64,000 nucleotides of DNA, taken from NCBI GenBank assembly GCA_033675265.1, contig JAUJYZ010000005.1, positions 162,001-226,000 on the forward strand, given 5' to 3'. The number at the start of each line of letters is the position of its first letter. The first letter of the stretch is position 1. Source of the stretch: Actinostola sp. cb2023. Its lineage: Eukaryota > Cnidaria > Anthozoa > Actiniaria > Actinostolidae. Below are positions 36,692-48,758 of the stretch, piece by piece. The notes under the pieces are model-generated. The model did no database searches and was not told the DNA's origin. It saw only the letters and a program-made list of their open reading frames with translations. A program made the position numbers and the translations under genes.

Positions 36692-37414
36692 TGACAATGG
36701 CACCAACTTTAAGGGCGGAGAAAGAGAGTTGAGAGAATCCATCCAAGAATGGAACCAGCAAGCCATACATGGATTTCTAAGACAACGAGAGATAAGATGG
36801 ATCTTCAATCCCCCTGCCGCAAGTAACATGGGCGGAGCCTGGGAGCGAATGATAAGTTCGGTAAGACAGATATTGAGAGCCCTGTTGAAGGAACAGATCG
36901 TGGATGATTAAACACTGTTGACAGTTATGTCCCATGTAGAAGCCATTTTGAACAGCCGTCCACTAACTAATTGTAGCGATGATCCTAAAGACGACGACCC
37001 TCTGACACCAAATCAGATTTTACTCCTACGCTCCGATACAAGTCTGCCACCAGGAGTATTCAGAAGAGAAGATATGGGAGACGAAGATGGCGACAAGCTT
37101 AATATTTAGTGGACCAATTTTGGAAACGTTGGGTCCGTGAGTATTTGCCGTTATTGCAAGAAAGAGTGAAGTGGAACAAACCGAGAAGGAATGTTGGTGT
37201 TGGAGACATCGTACTCATCTCTGACAAGAATTTGCCAAGAGGAGCGTGGCCTCTAGCTCAAGTTACGAAGGTTTATACAGCTAAAGATGGCTATGTCCGC
37301 TTCGCCGAAGTCATGACAAAATCAGCTGTCTTGACACGCCCTATTAACAAGCTATGTTTACTGGAAGCTGCTGACGCTACCAACAGTGTTTGTGAACATA
37401 AAGATTTCAAGTAG
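36692..37414 (+). pseudogene. BEL/Pao retrotransposon fragment: integrase C-terminal part
   Basis: Reads [14 protein letters not shown] (integrase core), [47 protein letters not shown], then VDQFWKRWVREYLPLLQERV, NVGVGDIVLISDKNLPRG and a tail ending at 37414 (the conserved post-integrase domain of BEL/Pao). Lesions are a TAA at 36909, a frameshift near 37080 and a TAA at 37100. There is no reverse transcriptase, gag or LTR in view, so this is a 3' fragment. About 50 bp downstream lies a segment that might be LTR-derived (TGGTGCCGGAATGTAGAG) but has no partner. Confidence 0.8.
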
Positions 37415-38783
37415 TAGAACACTGAACTCCTTTCAGGACGTTACAATTAATGTTGAAATCCAAGTGATAACTATCGCTATAGATTAATAGTTAGGAAATT
37501 AAATGAATTACAAACCTTGTACTTTCATTTTGGTGCCGGAATGTAGAGTTTTAGATTTGCACGTGCGGTGAGTATGTTGAGTTAGTGAGAGAGAGTGCCG
37601 TCAACGACAAGTATACGTTCTAAAGCCGAGAAATTCACCCGGAAACAAATAGACCTCTTTAGCTTGTATGCAAATTGCCAATTTCAAACCACGCTAAAGA
37701 GGTCTATTGGGCAATATGATTGAAGATTATAGATGATTTTAGTATAGATTTAGCCTAATTCAGATATGTATTTAATTGTTTTTAGTGAACCATACGGGAT
37801 CATAACATACCAATGAACATGCAAATGAACATGTCAGTGTAATTCTAAAACTCATTAATAATTCATGGTCAATTGGTCCAATCAGGGTTGTCCAATCGGT
37901 CACATGCATGGATCTCTATAGCCCGATAAAACACTGATGAATAAAACATCAGTGTCTATTTGAGTTATAAAGACACTGATGTTTTATTCGTCAGTACGTT
38001 CTTTATCAGTGATAAAGACTGATTGCCTGTAACATAGGTCATACAAAGGTCTCATTTACTCGTATCACTGACCTTTGCATAGCACCGACAGCAAGTTACG
38101 AATATCCTTACGGCTTCCTACTTACGAATTACAAAACCTCTTTCCAATGTGGGATGAGTTGAGGTGTATCCTGCGCATGCCGATAAAACACGGTCTCTCG
38201 TTCTACAAACTTCACTTATCGTCTGTAATGCGTTCACGATGGAAGAAGAATAAATTGAATCGAACAATCAGTGTAGTGAGTACGGGTTTCGACCGGGGTA
38301 GTCCTGATTTGCGAAGTATTTGCTACAAATAGCTAGCATGTCATTAGCAGAGCTGACTCACTGCTTTGGTATATATTGTAGGCAGGCTTGCATACAGGAC
38401 ATTATAAGAATCTACGATGCATGCGACAGATAAAGAAACACTGACAATGTGCGTGGAATATATTTTGGTCTAATCATTTGTAATTGATTGTAATCTCATT
38501 GGAAGCATAGCATACACGAGGCTAAATGTAATTTAGTCAAGGTTAAAATCGAGACAAAAAAAAGCGGTCTAGACAGCGTGGGGGTTCCCCAGACATTTGC
38601 AGGGGTTTACAATACATGTGTCATCCGTCTGCTCAGCGCTAGCCCTTTTTGCTGCCGTGTTCAAATCAACCGGCATACGCTTCAGCAAGCGAATCGAGAA
38701 TCTCATAGCTAGCCTGATCATTGCGGCTGATCAATTAGCCATTACCAAAACGAGCAGGGGACTGGGACCAAGTCCGTAAAACT
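37415..38783. other. Non-coding; two small hairpins
   Basis: A very short hairpin at 37651-37716 has ends AATAGACCTCTTTAGC and GCTAAAGAGGTCTATT. Another hairpin at 37927-38003 pairs ACTGATGAATAAAACATCAG with its inverse. The frame at 38597-38779 is not supported; a short stretch there (ACGAGCAGGGGACTGGGA) recurs inverted at 54367. Confidence 0.5.
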
Positions 38784-39007
38784 AAGGGTGCGTTCGATTG
38801 ACCTTATTCCAGAATAGGAATACACAAAATAACATCCCTAAGTCGCTGTCACGCAGCTACTGTCTACTGTAAAATAAAACGATTCCTTGTTGCATTATAA
38901 TAAAGTTACAAGTAGCAGTTTGGAATTTTAAATGTGCTGAAATAAAAGCATCCAAGTGTTTATTCCGTGTATTCCTATTCTGGAATAGGGTCAATCGAAC
39001 GCACCCT
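38784..39007. mobile_element. hAT-type MITE, 224 bp
   Basis: Inverted ends AGGGTGCGTTCGATTGACC and GGTCAATCGAACGCACCCT, extended by TTATTCCAGAATAGGAATAC and inverse. The terminus has the AGGGTGCGTTCG form usual for hAT MITEs. Target duplication not clear. Confidence 0.8.
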
Positions 39008-40625
39008 AATTCAATAAGAAACTAGCAAAAGTGGGCATCATTTGCTGAGAGAGCAGATCAATCTTAGCTAGTCCGGAAAGTTTGGTGAACTTCGGCTTAA
39101 AGGGGCACTGTCACGACACGCGCATGCACGAATCTTGGCTTCAATCTTGAAATCGTTAAAGTGCATATCAGGGCTCGCTGGTTTCAATTTTAGAAGAAAG
39201 TTTACATCCAATAAAAATGATTTTTCAAGATAAATATTTCTAGCTTTCTAATCTCGATGCATTTTCGGTCGTTCAAAGTTGGCAAAAATGCATAAAATGG
39301 TCTCCCTTTGTAAAATATTTGGAGCAAGTCGGGAGTATGGTACCGAATTTGTGTGTGACGTCATCGCAGGGACTCTCGAAAGTGAAGTCAAGCAGAAATC
39401 AAGCAAATACACTACGCATCCTTTTAGTTTTTACACAAGTCAACTTTAGAATAGATAAATAATATATATAGAAGAAGAAGATTATTATTATGCCAGATCG
39501 GTGTGTTGTTGGAGGTTGTGGCAACGAATCTAGCCGTGAGAAAGTAGTTTCTCTCCATAAAATACCTTACTTTGGAGACGATCGTCCCGAAGCAGTGAAG
39601 CGCCGAAAGAAGTGGATAGACTTCGTGCTTCGAAGGAGAAAGAAATGGACTGCGACCAAGATGTCTACAATTTGTTCTGACCATTTCAAAACCGAAGATT
39701 TCGCTCGGCAATTTGTTACAATTCCTGGTCAATCGGCACAAAATTTCCAAAGATTAGTCCGTGACAACATTGGTATTGTTGTCGTACCTACCATATACAA
39801 GGAGAAGGTCAAACCAATTGTGGAATCGGCTCAAAACCGGTCAAGACGGATGGTAAGGAAATTATCGACTTTCTTCGCCTATGTAACCATTATCAAGGTA
39901 ATATATATCAATGTTCATACTCATTTCTGTAATGTTATGTAGATTTTGAGGGAAGCTTTGCAGACGAACCAGCAGCCTGAAGATCTGTCACGGTCACCGA
40001 CTCATGTCACTGTCAGTTGTGATCAACAGGAACCATATCTATCAACTGATGAATTGGAAGAACCCAAAGATTTGGTATGTCTTGAAAAAACTGCAAACAC
40101 TGCACACATCAAGCGAGAAAAGAAAGATTTAAAAATATTAATATTTGTTTTTGCATTATTTTATAGTGCAAGTCGACTCAAACACCAGACGACCGTGAAT
40201 GCTCGAGGTGTGCAGCTCTAATCAAAAGAAATCGCAAGGTACGAAATCAATGGCTTTCTGCGAAAGACAAACTGAGGAAGTGCAGGAGGCAAATGAAGCA
40301 ACAAAAGTCTAACTATGAAGGTGAGTTACATGTATCTTCAATATTCTAGAGTGGGGTGGTAATTTTTTAGACTCATTTTGACGTAAATTTATAATTTTGC
40401 AGATTCCAGAAACCCACTTACTCCTGTGCCAGTCGTGCCAGTCCAGGTAGAAGCAGAAATTGAAAAGAAAGGTGAAAGTGACTGTGACATGGCTGATATG
40501 GAAAGTCTGCATGATGCGAGTACGTCTGATGATGATGACGACAATATCACAGAAGAAGAGCCGATGACTGAAGAAGAGCCATTGACTGAAGAAGACATAG
40601 AGACAGAGGATGAAACAGACCAAAG

Positions 40626-41496
40626 GTTTGTCTAGAAATTGCATAGTATATACACTACAACTAAGGGTTCCCAACTAATAATAATAATATAACAATAAGG
40701 TTGTCCAGATGAAAAGACTACAATACTACAATAAAGTCACGTGATTCATTGTGTATTCAATTTCCTCGCGTGGAATTTCAATTTGAGATGCAAAAGCACA
40801 CGGCATTGTGAGAAATGAAAGTAATGCCGCTGGTATCAACTCGCAGTTTCGCGTGGAGAAATTGAAAACATAATAAATCACATGACTTTATTGAATTATT
40901 GTAGTCTTTTCATCTGGACAACCTTTTTGAGAATGACTGTATGTTCATCCATGGGTGCATACATCATAATCAAATATAAATAAATATTATATATAGAAAT
41001 AAATAAGATAATATTCTACAAATTACATATCAATGCTAGTCTAAACAGGTAGGTTTTCAGTTGAGATTTAATACGGATGTATGTGTCGTTCAAAGTGGTC
41101 TAAATATATACTATAAATATATAGATAATTAGTATAATTTTAGCAGTGAATATAGAGTTTCGCGCGCTGTGATTGGTCGAGCGACCAGTGATTATGAGAC
41201 GATAATCACTGCTCGAGAGCGGAAGTAAAGTCACCAACGCGAAAGTACCAATAAAACGGTTTTTTTTATCCTGAATTTCGTCTTTCCTTTTATAATCAAG
41301 TCTAAAATCATACTAAAACAATTATTCACCTCAGGCTCAGTGATTATGGTGAATATTCACCTCGACTTCGTCTTATAATAAGTCTTGGTGAATATTCACC
41401 GATAATCACTTCGCCTTCGGCGAATAATTGTTAAATAAATAGATAATAATTATACATGTATATAAATGCCAATGTAGAAACTCATTATATTCACAG
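40626..41496. other. Transposase intron with MITEs
   Basis: 40698-40926 is a hairpin MITE (AAGGTTGTCCAGATGAAAAG inverted at the right end, arms extended by ACTACAATA). 41155-41425 carries a GCGCGCTGTGATTGGTCGAG segment with GATAATCACT repeats, a common foldback-type repeat. No gene. Confidence 0.6.
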
Positions 41497-41984
41497 ATCT
41501 AGAGTCTACATCAAAGACGACAACTTGCGGCATGAACCAAAGCACATTGTCTTTTTGTCTCAACTTCTACTATTGTTTCAATTTTGCAACTTTTGTAAAA
41601 GTGGTAATCCATTGATTGAGACCAGGCAAGTTGGAACAATGAACACGTTCCAGAATGACTTCGGATATTCCAAAACCAAAATTTCAGCAAATAACATTGA
41701 AAAATGAAATTCCTTGCCTAGAAAAGAGAAGATTTTGGCAAGCTTTTATAAAAAGAGGTCCAATCAGCTAACGGGTGTAGGACTGCAGGCAACGTTTGTT
41801 GTATCATCAAGAAATCTGCTAAAACCAGTCAAATTTGAAATTGAAAATGAAATTCAAATTTGCCAGCTTGACCATTTTTAATGGCAAGAATTCAATTTGC
41901 TTATAACATGTTTGCCAAAGAGGAAAATATGGCATCATAAATAAGTGCAAGAAGCATTTACTTGCTGAACCCAACAGTATGTCG

Positions 41985-42320
41985 GCATTTTCCAACTTCC
42001 CTGCAACTCGGCATTTGCCAAACCAGAGAATTCCGGCATATGCCAGCTTAGAGGAAGTTGGCAAATGCCGACTTAGAAAATTCCGGCATTTGCCAGCTGA
42101 GAGGAAGTTGGCATTTGCCAACTCAGAGAATTCCGGCATTTGCCAACTCAGAGGAAGTTGGCATTTGCCAACTCAGAGAATTCCGGCATTTGCCAACTCA
42201 GAGGAAGTTGGCATTTGCCAACTCAGAGGAAGTTGGCATTTGCCAACTCAGAGAATTCCGGCATTTGCCAACTCAGAGGAAGTTGGCATTTGCCAACTCA
42301 GAGAATTCCGGCAATTGCCG
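41985..42320 (+). repeat. 25-bp tandem array, left end of the 6.4-kb element
   Basis: About 13 copies alternating GGCATTTGCCAACTCAGAG-AATTCC and the same with GAAGTT. The core TTGGCATTTGCCAA is an almost perfect palindrome. Long frames through it (80-120 codons) are repeat artefacts. Confidence 0.9.
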
Positions 42321-43920
42321 ACCAAAACTGCTACAATCTAGGCTTTAGGTTTCTGTTACCAATGAACAACATTCAATAATAACTTTTTATTTTCAATCAT
42401 GGTCTTCCTTGAAAATATTTTTTTTACAAAGCAAGAAGTTTCTCAACGTAATGGATTTATCTTGTTGTACACACAATACTTTTCTTTTCTTTTACGTATA
42501 AAATCAATTTCGTCAGAAATTATACTGTAATTACGGTAACAAATTGCAACCAAATATAATAAGACTGTCCTTGAATAACTTATATATTTGAAATGACCAG
42601 TTATCGCTATTTTGAAATCGGTTGCATTCAAGTTATCACTTTAATAGCACACAATTGTCCTGACAAAATACATGTACTTGCCACAGCCACTGATTCTGAA
42701 ATAAACAAACAAAACGTTAATAAAATACCGTACAGTTCCGAAAGTAGCGAAGTCGTTACTTTCGGATTGAGCAACCTTAAGTAACTGTTACTTTCGGGGG
42801 GGGGGGGGGGGGGGGGGGGGGTCGCTACTTTCGGGGTGCTAAAATCGTTAACTTTTAGGAGCCATACCGTGTACAGGGTTCCCACTGACCTTGAAAAGTC
42901 AGTGAATTTGATTTTTTTTTCAAGGTCAGGGAATTGTCAGGGAATTTTGATTTTGGTCAGGGAATGTTGTAATTTACCCAAAAGTCAGGGAATTTCTGTC
43001 AGTCTTCACAAAATCGATAAGTACAGTGTAGCATAATTATGGGTAACATTTAGACAGATTGTGATCAATCATGATGAAAACTCACAAAAAAGTTTAAAAG
43101 TTGTCATTGACCTTATATGGTCCATGTAAATGTATTTCTTCATACATATTACTGTACATACAGTACATACATAAAAAGACTATAGTAAATGTAAGTCGCA
43201 CTGCAGGATATCATAGTAAAACAAGAGTACAGTATGGTCAGTGAAAAATGTTTTTTGGTCAGTGAGAAGTCAGGGAAAAGCCAGATAATTTTATTTTTCC
43301 GGATGAGTGGAAATCCTGGTTATTTTTATGTCAAACGATTCTAGTATCCTGATCTCGAAAATCAGCACTTGTGCATAAGCCATATAGATCACACAATACG
43401 CTACACTATATAATATATGCACAGTAGAGTTGCGCAGTGCAAAACTAAGGAATCACGTTAAATGCCCCCTCAGCCAGCTTCGGGGACATTTAATCACTAA
43501 TATCCCTCGGTGCCATTACTTTTTATTACTTATAATAAAACACTTGTGCTCGTTTATTCATGATCACAAATCAACCAATGTATGACATGCAGCACTCCAC
43601 CGATGCAAATCACAGCTATACAATGTATACATGTACATGTATATTTGTGTAACAACACCTGTATGTGTTGTATAACCTGCTTAGCTGAAGTCTGCTCTCT
43701 CACTCTTCCTTCAATGAGGACGAGCGAGCTTTGCCAACTACATGTACATGTACATGCAAGGTACATGTACTAAACAAGTAGGGCCAGGAACGGTGATTCT
43801 CAATGCCCACCCAAAAAAGTAACATTTCTCTCTCTGGCTCTTATTGTGTACGTATACACCATTTAGGCTTTTTTTGTTCAGATATTTTAACAGCATGTAC
43901 AATACGAACCAAGACCTGCT
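42321..43920. other. Interior of the 6.4-kb element, no supported gene
   Basis: AT-rich. Contains the 26-bp G run 42796-42821 between two CTACTTTCG-like words, and repeated GTCAGGGAAT words at 42895-43000 and 43255-43280. ACATGTACATGTACATG repeats at 43620-43770. Confidence 0.4.
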
Positions 43921-43932
43921 CAATCACATGAG

Positions 43933-44004
43933 TTCCCAGTGGCTCAGTGGTTAGAGCGCCTGACTGGTATCCAGGAGGTCACGGGTTCAAATGCCGTCTG
44001 GGCT
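43933..44004 (+). tRNA. tRNA-like sequence (Thr GGT type), probably SINE head
   Basis: TGGCTCAGTGGTTAGAGC forms a D arm with an A-box. The anticodon arm CCTGA-CTGGTAT-CCAGG would carry GGT. ACGGG-TTCAAAT-GCCGT forms a T arm with B-box. The acceptor stem pairs only 5 of 7 and two stems have a mismatch. No CCA is encoded, as expected. It lies inside a transposon, so a tRNA-derived SINE or decayed tRNA copy is likelier than a working gene. Confidence 0.5.
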
Positions 44005-44142
44005 CAGTAAGAAACCTTACGAACTACATTACTAACAATTACCAAGCGACAAATTACCATATAACTTACAGTACAAACATGTACAATGTTGCGGGATAGC
44101 TTTACAATGAAACGGCTTCTGATACTTGGACTTTAAACTCAC

Positions 44143-44189
44143 CATTGTCAAATATATCAATGATCCATAGCCCATGGTTGTACCTCAAC
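44143..44189 (-). other. Micro-exon-like segment
   Basis: On the minus strand 47 bp are bounded by an acceptor CAG and donor GTGAGT and read LRYNHGLWIIDIFDN. Nothing else nearby supports a gene. It could be a captured exon fragment inside the 6.4-kb element. Confidence 0.25.
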
Positions 44190-44939
44190 CTGAAACAAAC
44201 AAAAAGCATACATCGTCAATGTCTCTGATGACTACATTGTACATTCGTTCCCCCAGGGGGTGGGGATTTGTCCAGATTCCTCTGCCCCATTCCCATTCCC
44301 TTAACTTATAAACTAAATTGTATGTAAATTACTGGTACTAAAATAAAGTCTATGTTTCCCCATGTCTATGTCAGGGGGATATCATGTTTGAATGGACATT
44401 TGAACAAATCCCCCAACGTCCCCAGGGGTGGCACCCAGGGGTTTGACCGTCAAGTATAAACATGTATAACTACGATTGCTTCAAAATTCCAAAAAGCACA
44501 TACCTGTCTAAGCAGGAATAAGTATATTGCTCATTACATCATCCGGTTTCCAGGTCGGTTTCCATCATCTTACGTTGTCTACGACTACATGTAAGTTATC
44601 CAAAGTCAAAGTAGGGCACGATATTAGAGTCGAGTAATACGTCTTCATGCTTCAAAAGAAGTAATTGCTTCGTTTTTCGTGAAAGACCATTGCTTTGGGG
44701 CTCGAGTAGTAGTCTTGGTGATGCCATCGGTTCGTTAGGGATGTCAGTAGATCGGGCATTTCATGGATTTAGAGCTACGCTTTCCTGGGTTCTTGTGTTC
44801 ATTGTACGATCGATTGTCCGCTCGTTTTCCGACTGTTGTGTAGGCTGGCTCGTTACGAGACCATTGCTGTAGTTCGTTAAATTATTTTCACCAGTAAATA
44901 TTGACGAATACCGTTCCGAAAGGACCGGGGAAATAAAAG

Positions 44940-45125
44940 AACAATTGAAGCTTGAGCATACAACAAACCCGTCAACATGGCGGCCGGGAATAAACAGTCA
45001 GGCGTCACACGACCACTCCATATTTGGAACATATCCCCTGCATCGCTTCACTCTGATTGGCTAGAACACGGTTTTGAGCGCCATTTTCTTAGTGTTGTAA
45101 CGGTTCTAGAAACTATAGAACTCTT
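44940..45125 (+). promoter_or_regulatory. CpG-containing start region with ATGGCGGCC
   Basis: ATGGCGGCCGGGAATAAAC begins at 44978 in a good start context and opens a 49-codon frame to a TAG near 45129. Downstream GATTGGCT (inverted CCAAT box) and, on the opposite strand, an ATGGCGCTC start in GCGCCATTTT suggest a bidirectional promoter captured by the transposon. The short frame itself is not recognised. Confidence 0.3.
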
Positions 45126-45921
45126 TTAGTATTTTATCGTGGAATAATCACTCTTTTCTTCAACCAAATCCCTGGAGAACGACATGGAACAATGGTATGT
45201 GTGACAGAGTGCTGTTTATCTATAAACATACAGTGAAATTGAAGAATTTATGCTCATTTTAAAAGGTAAGATTCGATGCTGACATGAATTCCTGATCAAA
45301 GTTTCGATTGTATAATCGCAGTATAAAGCTTATACACATTCAGAATACGGTATAAAGCTTTAATACATAACGTCATAAGCTTAATATACAGCAGACATAT
45401 ATTTCCTGCCAAAAGTGTCTATAGACATCTACATGTACAATGTAGAATACATCTAGTGTCTATTATTGTCTATACTCAGTACACCAACCTTTTAAAGTGG
45501 CCACCCTCTATTAAGCGGCCTGTTTTAAAAGTCCCGAATCAGTGGAGTTTCACCCATATAAACTCTGCATAAATTTGCTACCTCTATTAAGTGGTATATG
45601 TACAATGTATATATACATAATATACTCTATATCCACTACATGCTGCTTACTAGTGCTGTATATAGACATTGCAATATATTTGTTTAATAAATAAATAATA
45701 TAAACTATGTGTACCTCCCAAGAATGCACGATTTGATTGGTTGCTGAGCGTGTATTATTATGTAATAGATGCACAGAGCAGTGAAAACAATGCAGAAAGC
45801 CTGTTTAAAACTACATTGCGTTCCTCTATACTGTATACAGTATATATTTTATGTACAATTGCAGAATAGACAAATAGACACATACCATATATGTACTGTA
45901 TGTACACTGACAGTATACATT

Positions 45922-46020
45922 AGCCGGAGAAAACAGCTGTCTCTCATCACGTACATCAATTCCTAGGTGGAATCAATGTATGCGATGAGAGACAGCTGTT
46001 AATTTTAATTCTCAGGCTAT
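45922..46020. mobile_element. Hairpin MITE, ~99 bp
   Basis: TAGCCGGAGAAAACAGCTGT and CAGCTGTCTCTCATC at the left pair with GATGAGAGACAGCTG and TTCTCAGGCTA at the right. Confidence 0.75.
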
Positions 46021-46072
46021 ATGTACCGACAATATACATATGATATAGTATATACAATGTATAGACAGTATA

Positions 46073-46229
46073 CACCGAATCGAAATATGGCGACCAATTT
46101 GAATAACTATTGTTTTGGTCTGACCAACCTCGTGTTCACGTGGAAACACAAAAGCGTTTTCACATGAATGAGAGGTTGGTCAGTCAGGAACAAAGTTATT
46201 CAAATTGGTCGCCATATTTCGATTCGGTG
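46073..46229. mobile_element. 157-bp palindromic MITE, TATA duplication
   Basis: Ends CACCGAATCGAAATATGGCG and CGCCATATTTCGATTCGGTG, arms extending over ~60 bp, flanked by TATA at 46069-46072 and 46230-46233 (a TA duplication is also possible). Internal GGTCTGACCAACCTC is inverted as GAGGTTGGTCAG. Confidence 0.85.
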
Positions 46230-46656
46230 TATAGCCATGCTATTTCAATTGTATATTACATACATGCCATGGTTCACTTTGCCTATTTACAAATTTGATT
46301 TCATATTTGACACTTTTCTGTTTTTCTTCAATAGAGTGAAGCATTTAAACAATCTAACACAATCATGGTGCTTGGACAAATGGATGCAAAAGAGGTCAAA
46401 AAAGTGATAGCTACAATGTAGCACTAAGTGAACAGTCTACAAAATAGTATTGAAATATTTAATTTAAGTTAAGAATTATAGCTTAATATTATACCTTATT
46501 ATTTTTGTCGTGCAATCGTCATTCAACGTTTTTTGAAATAGCGCATTGTATTTTAAATTCACTCGATATACAATATGCACAGGATTTTTTGTGGACAGAT
46601 GAGGTTTGAGTGAATGAATACGAGGAAAAAATGACACAAGTGCATAGTACAGTCGA

Positions 46657-46781
46657 AGCTCTCGTAAGCGACCACTTCAGGAATTCGAAAAAGTGGTAAT
46701 AACTAGATCAGAGCTGTTGTCGCTTAAATGAGACGGACCGCGCGCTGAAACAACATAGGCTGGTCGCTTATGAGAGCTTAA
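46657..46781. mobile_element. MITE with CTCTCGTAAGCGACC ends
   Basis: AGCTCTCGTAAGCGACC near 46658 is inverted as GGTCGCTTATGAGAGCT near 46763-46779. The flanking AGTCGAAGCTCTCGTAAGCG form resembles pogo/Tc1-type MITEs. A similar CTCTATTAAGCGG word pair lies at 45510-45600. Confidence 0.6.
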
Positions 46782-47454
46782 TATTGCTGCGAGCCGCCAG
46801 GCGAGCAGCGAAACTAATCTTGATGGAGTTCCTGTGTCATGTTTGGTCATGTGGGATCTGGGCACTGGGACAAGGGTGGGAATGAGAATCAATAGATATA
46901 TGGGAGGGAAATAGGTTTCTTGTAAGCTAGAACACATGACAGTAATAAAGTTATTATTATTATTATACTGCATTTTTATTATTTTATATTACCACTAATG
47001 TGCCTTGCTGACAAGGGACAGCTACATGTATGCATTGAAAGCTACATGTACGGCAGTGCACAACTCACAGCACTTCACTTTCTACCAGAAACGACTAGTT
47101 TAAGCTCTTGTGATGTATTGTAATACGTAAGCACGATACCTGCACATTGCTACAATATTTAGTATGATGTGCACTTGCAAACAACGTTTCACACAACAAT
47201 GCACATAGTTTGCGTCTAAGACTTATTGAAGAAGTTATTGAGTTATTGAGTATTTTGGGGATATGATCGATTTGTATGGATAATTCTGTGGGATATGCTC
47301 AATGGAATAGAAATACACACTATAGTAATTTAACTTTTCGGTCTACGGATTATCTATAAAGTAGAATAGGCTATAAATAACCTTATGATGTATTATTTAA
47401 TGTTCAATAAAAGCTTTTAAAATATTTCTTACCACTTGTTTCAATCTTATCTGA
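46782..47454. other. Interior of the 6.4-kb element, no supported gene
   Basis: AT-rich; only an ATT microsatellite near 46948-46970. Confidence 0.4.
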
Positions 47455-47815
47455 AATCTTGGCATATGCCGAAATCGTGAATGTTGGCATATGCCGAATT
47501 CGTGAATGTTGGCATATGCCGAATTCGTGAATGTTGGCATATGCCGAAATCGTGAATGTTGGCATATGCCGAATTCGTGAATGTTGGCATATGCCGAATT
47601 CGTGAATGTTGGCATATGCCGAAATCTTGAATGCTGGCATTTGCCAAATTCTTGAATGTTGGCATATGCCGAAATCTTGAATGCTGGCATTTGCCAAATT
47701 CTTGAATGTTGGCATATGCCGAAATCTTGAATGCTGGCATTTGCCAAATTCTTGAATGTTGGCATATGCCGAAATCTTGAATGCTGGCATTTGCCAAAAT
47801 CTTGAATGAGACTGG
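47455..47815 (-). repeat. 25-bp tandem array, right end of the 6.4-kb element
   Basis: About 14 copies of GGCATATGCCGAAATCGTGA-ATGTT and variants with TTTGCCAAATTC. On the minus strand the unit GGCATATGCCAACATTCACG matches the left array. It stays open in three minus frames (up to 146 codons), which I treat as artefact. Confidence 0.9.
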
Positions 47816-48261
47816 CAATATAATAACTATGTACCATTTATGGTCCAAACGACAGTTTCTATAGTTTAATTTTGAGAACAGAAACAATTTTAGCTGAAAA
47901 AAATATCAAATCGGCAAATCAAATAAGATGTCTTCAATATTTGCTAAAATGGATAAAATAACCAGCAAAAAATTGAAAAGTCTCTCGAAAAGTGCTGGGA
48001 AATCTAACTTTGGAATATCCGAAGTCATTCTGGAACGTGTTAATGGTAAAAGTGACTACAACATGCTCCAACCCAAAGTGTAGGAGAGACTACACATGGA
48101 AGAGCCAGCCCAACTTTCCAGGAACAAGAATTGCTGCTGGGAACCTGTTATTATGTTTTGCAATTCTTTTGGCGGGGGGTTCTGCAAGTAAAGTTTTCCA
48201 ATTGTTTAGACACATGGGACTTTCTTGCATTTCTCTCACTACTTTCTTCCATCATCAACAA

Positions 48262-48754
48262 GTAAGTACTACTGAACTCTCAAAGCGTTAGAGTGCAAAC
48301 ACTGAAAACGTACATGTACAACATGAATAGTCCTATTTGGTACTAAAATAGTGTTATTTATATATTGTTTTGCATTAGAGTGCAAACAATATAACCGTGA
48401 AATAGTACTACAGTATTACTAAATTGTACTACATAGTGTTATATCTATTGTTTCATCAGTGCTATTTAGTACTAATTAGTTAGACTAGTACTGTTTCACG
48501 GTTATAATGTTTGCACTCTACTGCTATTTAGTACTAAATAGTACGACGTGCTGTACATTTTTAGCATTTGTCAACTCAACCATCAGCAGTTACTGAAGAA
48601 CCATGCATAGATAATGGTTGAGGTTTATGGATATTATTTTTAATTAGGCACTGCCACATATATTTAGGAAAAATTGACATGTTTCTTTTCAAGGATGTTT
48701 AAAGTCTTATAGACTTGGTTTACAATATAATTTATTATTTCGTTATAATTTATC
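48262..48754. other. Transposase intron with palindromic MITE
   Basis: 48376-48520 is a 145-bp MITE, TAGAGTGCAAACAATATAAC at the left and GTTATAATGTTTGCACTCTA at the right. A partial relative precedes it at about 48289. Confidence 0.75.
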
Positions 48755-48758
48755 TTAA

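Larger units (their letters stand above)
41642..48041. mobile_element. 6,400-bp element inserted in the Kolobok transposase exon
   Basis: Perfect 33-bp inverted termini starting AACACGTTCCAGAATGACTT, flanked by AATG at 41638-41641 and 48042-48045. Removing the element plus one AATG restores the reading frame VGTM-VKVTTTCSNPKC. Just inside each end is a 25-bp tandem array (41985-42320 and 47455-47815) in mutually inverted orientation, sharing GGCATWTGCCAAC and GAATTC. No transposase is recognisable between. The 4-bp duplication is compatible with Ginger, Sola or Academ, among others; I cannot assign it. Confidence 0.9.

Noticed and set aside
43933..44004. A working tRNA-Thr gene
   Set aside because: Mismatches in three stems and location inside a transposon point to a SINE head or decayed copy.
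44143..44189. Splicing of this 47-bp segment to the cysteine-rich exon at 35906 (phases fit)
   Set aside because: The segment is inside an element nested in the Kolobok insertion, so it cannot be an ancestral host exon; the phase match (one in three) is weak.
47397..47887. Three overlapping minus-strand frames of 128-146 codons
   Set aside because: All are readings of the 25-bp array in three phases.
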